DNA of 64,000 bases from Chitinophaga hostae. Its GTDB lineage: Bacteria > Bacteroidota > Bacteroidia > Chitinophagales > Chitinophagaceae. The notes beneath the pieces were generated by a model. That model did no database searches. It had not been told where the DNA came from and saw only the letters and a program-made list of their open reading frames with translations. The translations under genes were made by a program, and so were the position numbers. Of the stretch, positions 18,548 through 26,664 are shown piece by piece (the stretch's first letter is position 1; every line of letters begins with the position of its first letter). The stretch is taken from NCBI RefSeq assembly GCF_018224885.1, contig NZ_JAGTXB010000002.1:1-64000 (forward strand). Direction: 5' to 3'.

Positions 18548-19787
18548 ACGGGTGCTCCTGGGCGGGCTGGTGCTGTTGACGACGGGGAGTATAGCTTGCG
18601 CACAACAGCCTGTTCCGGGGTTCACCTGGCAGGCGCCTTTACCGGCGGTGCCTGTATCGGGATTCTATCATATAGCATTGACGCCGGCGGTGGCAGCGAA
18701 GCTGCATAACAATATGCCACCGGATTTTCGCATATACCAGGGGGATACGGAAGTTCCCTACCTGCTGCAGGAACAGACGGGCGGATACAGTGTGGCCAGT
18801 TTTGAGTCTTTTCCCATAACAGGCAACATAAGCGAGCCGGGAAAGCGTTCCACCATTGTATTTCATAACGCAAACGGGCACACGCTGGACCACTTTGAGC
18901 TGGTTTTCAAAAATGCCCGCGTCATGAAAACGATGCGTATCAGCGGGAGTAACGACAAAAAGAACTGGTACGGTGTAACAGATGCATTTGTATTTGACCC
19001 CGCCAGTGCCATTCCGGATGCCTCCAGCACTACGTTGGTAAAAACAATCCCGATTCCTTCTTCAGACTACGCCTGGTACCAGCTCATTATCGACGATTCT
19101 GCCAGTGCCCCGGTGTTTATAGAAAAGATTGGCCGTTACAAAACCAACAGCCGGGCCACGGAATATACCGCTGTTCCGGCTCCTGCAATAAGTGTGCGGC
19201 CGGGAAACAGCCGGCATGAATCAAGATGGCAGCTGGCTTTTGATCAGCCTTACCTGATCAGGAAGTTATCTTTTAATATCACCGCACCTGCATTGTATCG
19301 CCGTAGCGCTGTTATTTCGGCCCGGATATCAGGGCACGACAGGGAGATTGCCACCTTTAATCTTTCATCAGACCAGCCGTCACAAGTAGAGTTGAGTGCC
19401 CCCGGTAACTACGACACGCTTTTACTCACTGTACAGAATGATGACAACCCGGCGTTGCAGATCAGTGCTGTTAATGCCTGGCAACAAACCATCTGGCTGA
19501 CGGCTAACCTGCAACAGGGACAGTCTTACCTGTTGAAAGGCGGCAATGCGGCAATACCGGCACCCATCTACGACCTGGGCTACTTTAAGGACAGCGTGCC
19601 GGTAAGTATACCGGTGATTGAACCCGGCGCGCCGGTTAGCATCGCAGCAACAGCTGTAAAGACGCCTGCAGGTACTGTTACCGTGTTTAAAAGCAAATGG
19701 TGGATATGGGTTGGAATTATTGCGATGGCCGCATTCCTGGTATTTATTGCGCTGAAAATGTTGAAGGAGATGCAGGAGAGGAAATGA
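18540..19787 (+). CDS. DUF3999 family exported protein
   Basis: A 415-residue exported protein with a signal peptide (MSKRVLLGGLVLLTTGSIACA), a large periplasmic beta-rich region and one C-terminal TM helix (WWIWVGIIAMAAFLVFIAL) with a short positively charged tail. This is the DUF3999 layout. It overlaps the DUF2339 stop by 8 nt, so the two are coupled and probably act as one envelope complex. Start 18540 was chosen for the signal peptide; in-frame ATG codons at 18507 and 18525 are possible alternatives. Role unknown. Confidence 0.82.
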   Translation: MSKRVLLGGLVLLTTGSIACAQQPVPGFTWQAPLPAVPVSGFYHIALTPAVAAKLHNNMPPDFRIYQGDTEVPYLLQEQTGGYSVASFESFPITGNISEPGKRSTIVFHNANGHTLDHFELVFKNARVMKTMRISGSNDKKNWYGVTDAFVFDPASAIPDASSTTLVKTIPIPSSDYAWYQLIIDDSASAPVFIEKIGRYKTNSRATEYTAVPAPAISVRPGNSRHESRWQLAFDQPYLIRKLSFNITAPALYRRSAVISARISGHDREIATFNLSSDQPSQVELSAPGNYDTLLLTVQNDDNPALQISAVNAWQQTIWLTANLQQGQSYLLKGGNAAIPAPIYDLGYFKDSVPVSIPVIEPGAPVSIAATAVKTPAGTVTVFKSKWWIWVGIIAMAAFLVFIALKMLKEMQERK

Positions 19788-19796
19788 TTTCCGCTC

Positions 19797-21071
19797 TTAC
19801 CTATCCACCGGACCCGGTGTCTTTATAAAAAATACCCCATCCAATACATCTGTCCATATTCCGGTGCTATTGATATAATCCAACACCATCGCCTGTTGCG
19901 GCTTGCGTATTTCTCCTGTCAAAGTGCGGTAATCGGTAAAGCTATAGTTATAGCCGGTTTTTGCCAGTTGTGCTTCCACGCTTTCCGCAGGCACCGGTGG
20001 AATGGTTTGCAGCTTTCCATCGTTAAAGTCTATAAACGTACCGCTGTAGCCGGTGAATCCGATGGTATAGGCAGCCTTGCCAAAATGTTGATGAATCGCG
20101 GCGCCCATCGGCACATACGAGGTGAGAAACCCGTTGAGCCCCGGGTCAGCGGCTTTCAGGCCGCTGGTGGCTTTGGAAACATGCAGGTTATGCGCCCACA
20201 CAATTATTTTTTTGCCCGGATACACTTTGTCTGCCAGCCATATCAGGTTTTCGGCCATTTGCAGATCCCGCACACTCATTTCATTGCCTGGCACCATTTC
20301 CCAGTAACGCATCGCCTGCGATTCTATACTGCATACCACCCGGTACCAGAATCCGCCGGAAGCGGTAAAATGATTTTCCGGCGTTACATCATCTGGCGAT
20401 AGTATCTTTTTAAGCGCGGACAACTCCCTGAAAAAAATCGTCTTCTCTTCAGCAGAAGGACGATATGGACGGGAGGCCATCGTAGCAATAGATACCTTCC
20501 TGAATACTTCCCAGTCGGCGCCCAACAAGTCAGGATTCCTATGTTGCAGGAATTTTTCGAAATCGGGCAATAGCTGCGTTTTTGATTTTTCGCCTGAATG
20601 CTGACTCTCAAATCCCGTAACCACCAAAGAGTCGGGCTGGTTCACTTTACCCTGGATGTAATCAAATAAAGGAATCATTTGCTTGCTGCCGGCATACATA
20701 TAAAATAAACTGCCCGGAATCTCGTGTTTGAAACTGCCGTTGTTACGGGTGTTTTCCCAGATACGGGCCATATCATAAAAGCCGCTTTCAAATGCCAGTA
20801 CGTCGAATCCAAGCTGCTCATGCAGGTATTTGATCAATCTTATTTTGGCTAGATAAGTTGATCCTTCGCCATGCGTTTGTTCTCCGAGTAAAACGATCCG
20901 GGCATTGCCTATGGCGGATTTGATGCATTTAAGATCTGTATAGTCTGTATCCGCGGGATCAATGGATTTTATTTCGGCGATGCTTTTTGCCGGGATCAGT
21001 TGCTGACTGCTGCCCGGTATCGTAAACAGCATCAGGGCAGTTAATAAACAGCCGGTAACGGTAGGGGACAT
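19797..21071 (-). CDS. Erythromycin esterase-like protein
   Basis: A 424-residue exported protein (signal peptide 1-22). It carries the EreA/EreB-like fold: ARIVLLGEQTHGEGSTYLAK (His used in catalysis), FDVLAFESGFYDMARIWENT and IIVWAHNLHVSKAT. The family includes macrolide esterases and many homologues of unknown substrate, such as succinoglycan-associated proteins. A signal peptide argues against cytosolic macrolide resistance, so resistance should not be assumed. It stands alone and converges with DUF3999, with 9 nt between stops. Confidence 0.85.
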   Translation of the reverse strand: MSPTVTGCLLTALMLFTIPGSSQQLIPAKSIAEIKSIDPADTDYTDLKCIKSAIGNARIVLLGEQTHGEGSTYLAKIRLIKYLHEQLGFDVLAFESGFYDMARIWENTRNNGSFKHEIPGSLFYMYAGSKQMIPLFDYIQGKVNQPDSLVVTGFESQHSGEKSKTQLLPDFEKFLQHRNPDLLGADWEVFRKVSIATMASRPYRPSAEEKTIFFRELSALKKILSPDDVTPENHFTASGGFWYRVVCSIESQAMRYWEMVPGNEMSVRDLQMAENLIWLADKVYPGKKIIVWAHNLHVSKATSGLKAADPGLNGFLTSYVPMGAAIHQHFGKAAYTIGFTGYSGTFIDFNDGKLQTIPPVPAESVEAQLAKTGYNYSFTDYRTLTGEIRKPQQAMVLDYINSTGIWTDVLDGVFFIKTPGPVDR

Positions 21072-21406
21072 AGTGAAGTTTTGAGGTTGTAAACATAAGG
21101 GTTCAACGGCATATTATTTCAATGGCAGAGCTCTTTTGCGGGTTAATTATGACCAACGGTAATTTTTACATCCAGTTGCTTGAAATTCTGACACTTGTTG
21201 TATATTAGTTCCTGATAGCCGAAATGTTATCTTGTAACCATATCTATCTGCTGTTGCGTGTTCAACCCGCTTATATCAACAACAGATATTTAAGTATTAA
21301 TTCCAATTTTCGAAAGAGTAACCCAATATCGTTTACCCGCAGATACCTGTGTTGATAAAAGATATTTTTTGTTCAGAACCATATTTAAAACCGTAAAAGC
21401 TGCGAA
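21072..21406. other. Intergenic region upstream of the VgrG island
   Basis: A 335-bp AT-rich gap between divergent genes. It must contain the vgrG promoter. A TATTTTTTG stretch near 21363 resembles a -7 element with one extra base, but I see no well-spaced -33 partner. No RNA gene, repeat or gene remnant is visible. Confidence 0.5.
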
Positions 21407-23185
21407 ATGTCATTGTATACGCACACCTCATTTTCTATCAACAATCACCAGTTTACTTCCTTTCACTCGCTCGAACTAAATCAGACAATCAATGGGCATC
21501 ATGACTTTAAAATCATGATCGGATACGACTGGCTTACAAAGTTGGGTAAAGGTTTGTTCAGCGCCAGTAAGGAATTCCTGGGCAAAGAAATTTCTATCTC
21601 CATAAAACCGGTAGAAACAAATGCGGTATACAAGCCACTTATTTTTAACGGCATCGTTGATGGCATCAGCATGGGGAAAGCAAGCGACGGCACCCACGGA
21701 TTTTGCGTGATCCAGGGGCATAGTGTTACCATACTGTTGGAAGATGATGAACACATCGCCTGTTTTGAACAAAAGAACCTGTCAGCCATTGTTACCGAAG
21801 CGCTGAAAGGCTGCGGACCTTATGCCAAATCGCCGGCAGTGGATCCTGTCAATACCGAAGCGCTGAAATATATTGTTCAATACAAGGAAACTACCTACCA
21901 GTTTATAGAAAGACTGGCAGCCCGTTACGGTGAATGGTTCTTTTATGATGGAGAGAAAGTGGTATTTGGTAACTACCGGCCACAGAAAACAACGCTGACG
22001 CACCAGGTAGACCTGATCGATTTTAACCTGGACCTCACGGTAAAATCCAATAACAGCAGCCTGCATGGTTACGATTACCGGCAAAATCAGGCGGTGAGCA
22101 CCGATACGCAAAACGCTGCAACGGGTAACCTTGATGTATATACGAGCCATCTGAAAGATGTGAGTGAACGATTGTATAAAAAAACTTCTCTCTATCATCT
22201 AAACCAGGCCCTGGGAAGCAGTGCTAAATCACAGGTAGATAAATATACCGCCCTGCAAAAAAAAGGGAAGCTGTCGCAAATGGCAGTGTTGAAAGGCACC
22301 AGTCAGCAGAGCGCGCTGCGCATCGGCGATATCATAGCAGTCAACGAATCCGTGCTTTCACAGGAACATCATGGCGAATTTGTGATCACCCGGTTGGCCC
22401 ACCATTGCACTGAGAACGGACTATATAAAAATACTTTTGAAGCCATTCCGGCCGCTGCTGCCATGCCACAGGTAGATCTGAAGCGTATTCCCGTCTGCGA
22501 GCCGCAAAGCGCCGTGGTAACTGATAACAACGACCCGAAAGGGTTGGGCAGGATACGGGTGAAATTCCAATGGCAGCAACAAGGCAGCACACCATGGCTT
22601 CGACTGGTATCGCCACATGGAGGCGCCGATAAAGGGTTTTATTTTATACCCGAAACCGGGGAGGAAGTATGGGTGGATTTTGAAGGGGGCAACCCGGAAG
22701 CCCCGGTGGTATTAGGCACCGTGTATAACGGTAACGCAAAAACGAGTTTCGGCGACGGACAAAATAACCTGAAAGTAATTAAAACCCGCAGCGGCCACGT
22801 TATCCGGCTGGACGATACCGATGGCGCCGAAAGCATTACCATCACCGATAAAGCCGGTAATATTGTTACCCTCGATACCAGCGCACAAAGTATTAATATC
22901 TCCGCTCCGGAAAATATTACCGTCAACGCAAAAAATATCAGCTTCACTGCCAAAGAAAATATCCAGGTCAGCGCAGGCAAGAACCTGTCACAAACTGCGG
23001 TGAAAGACTTTAGCCTTCTCGCCGCCAATATTAAGGAAGTGGCGGATGATACGCTGCAACGCACGGCAAAGAATATGGAGAAAACAGCGGAGAAAGTAAG
23101 CATGAACAGCACCAAAGAAAATATAGAGATGCACAGCGCCAAACAGATTGTAAATAAAAGCGGCGATAAGGCAAAAATGTTTTAA
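21407..23185 (+). CDS. vgrG: VgrG spike protein (type VI secretion, Bacteroidota type)
   Basis: A 592-residue spike subunit. Residues 1 to about 340 are the gp27-like part (ELNQTINGHHDFKIMIGYDW, QYKETTYQFIERLAARYGEW). Residues about 360-445 form the gp5-like OB domain (DPKGLGRIRVKFQWQQQG, SPHGGADKGFYFIPETGEEV, GNPEAPVVLGTVYNG). Residues from about 450 form a beta-helix of short repeats (ENITVNAKNISFTAKENIQV) ending KMF. VgrG trimers form the tip of the type VI needle and carry effectors. No tube, sheath, baseplate or ClpV gene is in the window, so this is an orphan VgrG. An extracellular contractile injection system is the alternative context. It heads a tightly packed seven-gene cluster. Confidence 0.92.
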   Translation: MSLYTHTSFSINNHQFTSFHSLELNQTINGHHDFKIMIGYDWLTKLGKGLFSASKEFLGKEISISIKPVETNAVYKPLIFNGIVDGISMGKASDGTHGFCVIQGHSVTILLEDDEHIACFEQKNLSAIVTEALKGCGPYAKSPAVDPVNTEALKYIVQYKETTYQFIERLAARYGEWFFYDGEKVVFGNYRPQKTTLTHQVDLIDFNLDLTVKSNNSSLHGYDYRQNQAVSTDTQNAATGNLDVYTSHLKDVSERLYKKTSLYHLNQALGSSAKSQVDKYTALQKKGKLSQMAVLKGTSQQSALRIGDIIAVNESVLSQEHHGEFVITRLAHHCTENGLYKNTFEAIPAAAAMPQVDLKRIPVCEPQSAVVTDNNDPKGLGRIRVKFQWQQQGSTPWLRLVSPHGGADKGFYFIPETGEEVWVDFEGGNPEAPVVLGTVYNGNAKTSFGDGQNNLKVIKTRSGHVIRLDDTDGAESITITDKAGNIVTLDTSAQSINISAPENITVNAKNISFTAKENIQVSAGKNLSQTAVKDFSLLAANIKEVADDTLQRTAKNMEKTAEKVSMNSTKENIEMHSAKQIVNKSGDKAKMF

Positions 23186-23207
23186 CCCGTACTAATATCC
23201 TGATCAG

Positions 23208-24707
23208 ATGGGAAACATGATTTCAATAGCGAAAACAATTGTTGAAAACTCGGAGCAGTCAACTATATATGCTACTGACGGTGATCTTAGCTTGAATGCT
23301 GCCAGCCTCGTAAAGCTGAAAAGTACCGACAAAATTATCTACGATAAATACAAAGCGCCGGAGAAAAAAGAAAAGCAACTAAAAAAATTCCTGGTGCACT
23401 TCAGACGCCCCGCCGGTTATATGGGCGAATACGGCTTCGACTGGATCCGGGATGAATATATCCATGCCCTTTATTTTATTGAACGCGATAATAACAGTCA
23501 CGCCTGTATGAGCACCCTGCCGCTGGCCAGCGACGTAGCGGCAGTAAAAGCAACCTACCTCAAAGACGTGAAAAATCCCGTAAAACCATATGGGAAGGAC
23601 TATTATCCTGCCTGGCTATCTATTTTCCCGCATACGAACTCCCGGCAATTTAAGCATGGATCTGATATGAACAAGAACGGCGCACAGCTGGACCTTGAGC
23701 TGGAAGAAATTGAAGAAGTAGTGAGCGATGGAACCACATTGATATTCGAATCAAAGAATCCCCACCTGAAAATCACCCCACAGGAAATAAATATAGCCGC
23801 CCTGATGGGCAGCGGCAAACAAACAAGGTTTTTACCTAATGGCGTAAAAGTAAAATACTATACGCTGAAAGGTGCGGTGAACGTAGTAAATAAAGATGCG
23901 CCACTGCAAAATCACGAAGAAATTAAAGTGTTTGCAAAACTGGGAGATAAGAAAGAAGAAGTGGGAAAACTAATGGTATATCTCAACAATGTAATTCCGA
24001 AAATGGAACTCGCGTTGGTAAAAGTAAGCCACCAGGGCAGCAGTATTACCACTATTGATCAACAACATGTAAAAGATTTTGAATACCAGTTTAAACGGAA
24101 TTCCTTTAACCAGGCGCTCATCCGGGCAGAACTGAAAACAGACACTTCTTTTGATATCAGTACGCTGCCGCTTATCGATAAAGATGTTACCAGTTGTTTG
24201 GATAACCTGTACAGCGTCAAAAAAGTGTTTGATCCCCATCAGTATCTGCAGGATGTAATACGGCTATACGAAAAGTATGGAGAGCATAAACCAACAGGCG
24301 GCAGCATCGATGGCGACGCGAATAAACGTACCTATATTTTTCTTTCAGATATAGGCGCGGGTAACCTCTACGGTACCACCTCCGGTCAGGGAGACTTGGC
24401 GAACGAATTTGAATGGGGGAATGCCTACATGATATTCCAGAAAGGATTGGGCGACAGGGCCACCCTCTTACATGAAGCCGGCCACTCGCTGGGGTTGCAG
24501 CACACCTTTAGCGCCGGCGATCCTTTAAGCGGCCTGCCTGCCCCTCCCTACACCTTCTTCCAGGGACATACAGATAACATCATGGATTATACCTGGCAAA
24601 CCAATGGTAACCGCAATCCATTTGTGGCAAAAGACAATTTACGTTCCTTCTTTAAATTCCAGTGGGATATCATGAGGAAGGACAGAAGCTTAATTTTAAA
24701 TTATTAG
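23208..24707 (+). CDS. Metzincin-like zinc protease, probable VgrG-delivered effector
   Basis: A 499-residue protein without signal peptide. The C-terminus holds a full metzincin zinc site: HEAGHSLGLQH (His422, Glu423, His426, His432) followed by a Met-turn at DNIMDYTW (Met459). The N-terminus (about 1-50: IYATDGDLSLNAASLVKLK) looks like the beta-repeat stretch at VgrG tips, suggesting direct docking on the spike. The middle (50-400) resembles nothing I recognise. It starts 22 nt after vgrG and ends 1 nt before a secreted partner. A leaderless protease encoded next to VgrG is best explained as a secreted effector; the protease fold is seen directly, delivery is inferred. Confidence 0.82.
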   Translation: MGNMISIAKTIVENSEQSTIYATDGDLSLNAASLVKLKSTDKIIYDKYKAPEKKEKQLKKFLVHFRRPAGYMGEYGFDWIRDEYIHALYFIERDNNSHACMSTLPLASDVAAVKATYLKDVKNPVKPYGKDYYPAWLSIFPHTNSRQFKHGSDMNKNGAQLDLELEEIEEVVSDGTTLIFESKNPHLKITPQEINIAALMGSGKQTRFLPNGVKVKYYTLKGAVNVVNKDAPLQNHEEIKVFAKLGDKKEEVGKLMVYLNNVIPKMELALVKVSHQGSSITTIDQQHVKDFEYQFKRNSFNQALIRAELKTDTSFDISTLPLIDKDVTSCLDNLYSVKKVFDPHQYLQDVIRLYEKYGEHKPTGGSIDGDANKRTYIFLSDIGAGNLYGTTSGQGDLANEFEWGNAYMIFQKGLGDRATLLHEAGHSLGLQHTFSAGDPLSGLPAPPYTFFQGHTDNIMDYTWQTNGNRNPFVAKDNLRSFFKFQWDIMRKDRSLILNY

Positions 24708-24708
24708 T

Positions 24709-25200
24709 ATGAGCAGATGTTTGCTTACCCTTCTATGGCTGCTGACTGTAAACACGCTGCTAACCGCCCAGGAGATGCCCGCTGCCAATAAGGTGGCCTG
24801 GGTGAACTTTGGCGTACTGTCACAAGGCATCAGGGTGAAATACCATATCACCCCGGATGTGTTGGAACGTTACTGGTTTGATGATAACAGCCGTAAAGTT
24901 GACTCCGCCCGGAAGAAACTGCCGGCAGAGAAATGGCGGCAAAGCCGTTTTGTGATCGACTCCATTCCCGCATTGCTGCTAACAGCCGGCACTACTACCA
25001 GCAGCTGGGGATGCCTGCATTGCCACGATCAGCCGGTAGTAATGGTGGAAGTGGGGTTCAAAGACAAGCAGCCCGCCATGTATTATCATATCGATTCAGA
25101 TACCATCCGCATCCCCGCATCTATTCGCAGGTATGTAATGGATATTATGGAACAAACCTCCCGTTTAATCGACGTAGCAAATAAAAAAAAGCAGCCATAG
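24709..25200 (+). CDS. Secreted protein, candidate immunity factor for the protease
   Basis: A 163-residue protein with a signal peptide (1-20, LLTAQ). The mature part contains a Cys/His cluster, SSWGCLHCHDQP, and no family I recognise. It starts 1 nt after the metzincin stop, the typical placement of an immunity gene. A periplasmic protein would be placed to neutralise a protease injected into the periplasm by sister cells. This role is inference from order and localisation only. Confidence 0.6.
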   Translation: MSRCLLTLLWLLTVNTLLTAQEMPAANKVAWVNFGVLSQGIRVKYHITPDVLERYWFDDNSRKVDSARKKLPAEKWRQSRFVIDSIPALLLTAGTTTSSWGCLHCHDQPVVMVEVGFKDKQPAMYYHIDSDTIRIPASIRRYVMDIMEQTSRLIDVANKKKQP

Positions 25201-25204
25201 AGAC

Positions 25205-26155
25205 ATGATGAATTCATCTTCCGCAAACACTTTTCGTTTTAACCCCGTGCACCTCAACAGGAGCTATGGCGTTACCTACGCCATTGAAACTGCGGGCTCA
25301 CTGCAAACCATCAGCTATGAAATAACGGTTTGCTGTACCCGGAAATATAACGGATCACAGTTTTTGTTTGAAATCAATAAAGGCCAGGTATATATCGACA
25401 ATGAGGCGCCGGAGAAAATGATCGATAAACTGGCGGAAACCTGTGGTAAAGTGCTCTATCCATTGCAGGTGGCAGTAAACGAAGATGGACAGTTTACAGC
25501 CGTGGCAAACCAGCCACAGATTGCAGCTGCGTGGGAGGCTGCCAAACCTGGCGTATTACAGTATTATACCGGCGTCGTAACAGCGGATATTGTGGCCTAC
25601 ATGGATCTGGCTGTTAGCAGCGCTGCACATATTTACCAATCACTGTGTCGCGACTGGTTCATGGCCCTCTACTTTTCCAACATATACCAGCCGGGAAGCG
25701 ATATTATGGAACGCAGCATTGCAGCGGCTTTACCGGTAATGCCGTATGGTACGCCGGTAACATTTAAAGTAAGCCAGAAACCGGTACAGCATAATACTGA
25801 TAGCGGCTGCCTGATATTGCAACAAAAAGGGAGTTGCGACGATCCCCGCAGTTTGGAAGACCTGTTGCAGGACAAGGATATTCCATTGTCGCAGCAATTG
25901 TATGGCATTCATACCCCGTTGAAAGGAAGTCTTGATCTTACCTATAAATTATACCATAAGGATTTTTCCATCAATGCCATCATCGGCGAATGCCGGCTAT
26001 CGCTGGACGCCGGCCAGGAAAAGAAAATAAATATCTCCCTATATCATTTGCGGGAAAAGGATAAAGCGCCGGCCCCTGTTATGCAGGTAGTAATGCCCGA
26101 CGCCGGAACCGCAGAGAAGAAGAAGGGCTTCTTTGCTGCATTTTTTAAACGCTGA
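25205..26155 (+). CDS. Unknown cytosolic protein of the VgrG cluster, adaptor candidate
   Basis: A 316-residue protein with no signal peptide or TM segment. The N-terminal half is beta-rich (YGVTYAIETAGSLQTISYEI), the middle is helical (AAWEAAKPGVLQYYTGVVTAD), and the C-terminus ends in a basic-aromatic tail (KKKGFFAAFFKR). I do not recognise a named domain. It lies between the protease pair and the PAAR-like gene (17-nt gap), so it could be a loading chaperone or adaptor that joins an effector to the spike. Starts at ATG 25205, 4 nt after the previous stop. Confidence 0.6.
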   Translation: MMNSSSANTFRFNPVHLNRSYGVTYAIETAGSLQTISYEITVCCTRKYNGSQFLFEINKGQVYIDNEAPEKMIDKLAETCGKVLYPLQVAVNEDGQFTAVANQPQIAAAWEAAKPGVLQYYTGVVTADIVAYMDLAVSSAAHIYQSLCRDWFMALYFSNIYQPGSDIMERSIAAALPVMPYGTPVTFKVSQKPVQHNTDSGCLILQQKGSCDDPRSLEDLLQDKDIPLSQQLYGIHTPLKGSLDLTYKLYHKDFSINAIIGECRLSLDAGQEKKINISLYHLREKDKAPAPVMQVVMPDAGTAEKKKGFFAAFFKR

Positions 26156-26171
26156 AAAAAACATAGCGCGT

Positions 26172-26654
26172 ATGAGCGAAAAACATTTAGTGTGCCAGGG
26201 AGCTGTTTGTATGTGCAAATTTGGTACTGCTCCCGATAAGTTAAAAGTTAAAAGTCAGCAGGTCCATTACATCAACGATAAAGATGGCGCCGAAAAACCG
26301 CTGGCCAATACCAAAGATATTGGTCAGCCATTTGAAGCCAATACTTTTGGCAGCTGCAAAAAGATGAATAGCAGTCCCTGCAAGCCGGCAGTAACCGCCT
26401 GGAGCGGATTTTATGATAAGGTGGTGCTGCCCGGCGGGAGTAATATTTTACTGGAAGACAGTAAAGCTACCTGCGCGATTGGAGGTAAAGACTGCATAGA
26501 AATTACTTTCCATGGGCAAACAGCCGATATGACAAAGAAAGACGCAGAAAAAGCTGATAAAGAAGTACAAACCCATCTTAACCCGATGGTGGATGTACAA
26601 AAAGTGGAAGAAGACTTATTCCTGATCCAGCTACCCCAGGGTCAGCCATTCTAA
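26172..26654 (+). CDS. DUF4280 PAAR-like spike-tip protein
   Basis: A 160-residue protein. EKHLVCQGAVCMCKFGTAP at the N-terminus and the conserved Cys residues in NTFGSCKKMNSSPCKPA and SKATCAIGGKDCIEI are typical of DUF4280. That family replaces the PAAR tip in Bacteroidota type VI systems and binds metal at the apex of VgrG. The start is ATG 26172; an in-frame TTG at 26133 would overlap the preceding gene. The 994-residue gene follows after 10 nt, so this protein probably caps the VgrG loaded with that effector. Confidence 0.88.
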   Translation: MSEKHLVCQGAVCMCKFGTAPDKLKVKSQQVHYINDKDGAEKPLANTKDIGQPFEANTFGSCKKMNSSPCKPAVTAWSGFYDKVVLPGGSNILLEDSKATCAIGGKDCIEITFHGQTADMTKKDAEKADKEVQTHLNPMVDVQKVEEDLFLIQLPQGQPF

Positions 26655-26664
26655 AACAGTTGCC

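Noticed and set aside
19797..21071. Macrolide resistance gene
   Set aside because: The erythromycin-esterase fold is present, but the protein has a signal peptide and the family is broad, so resistance is not supported.
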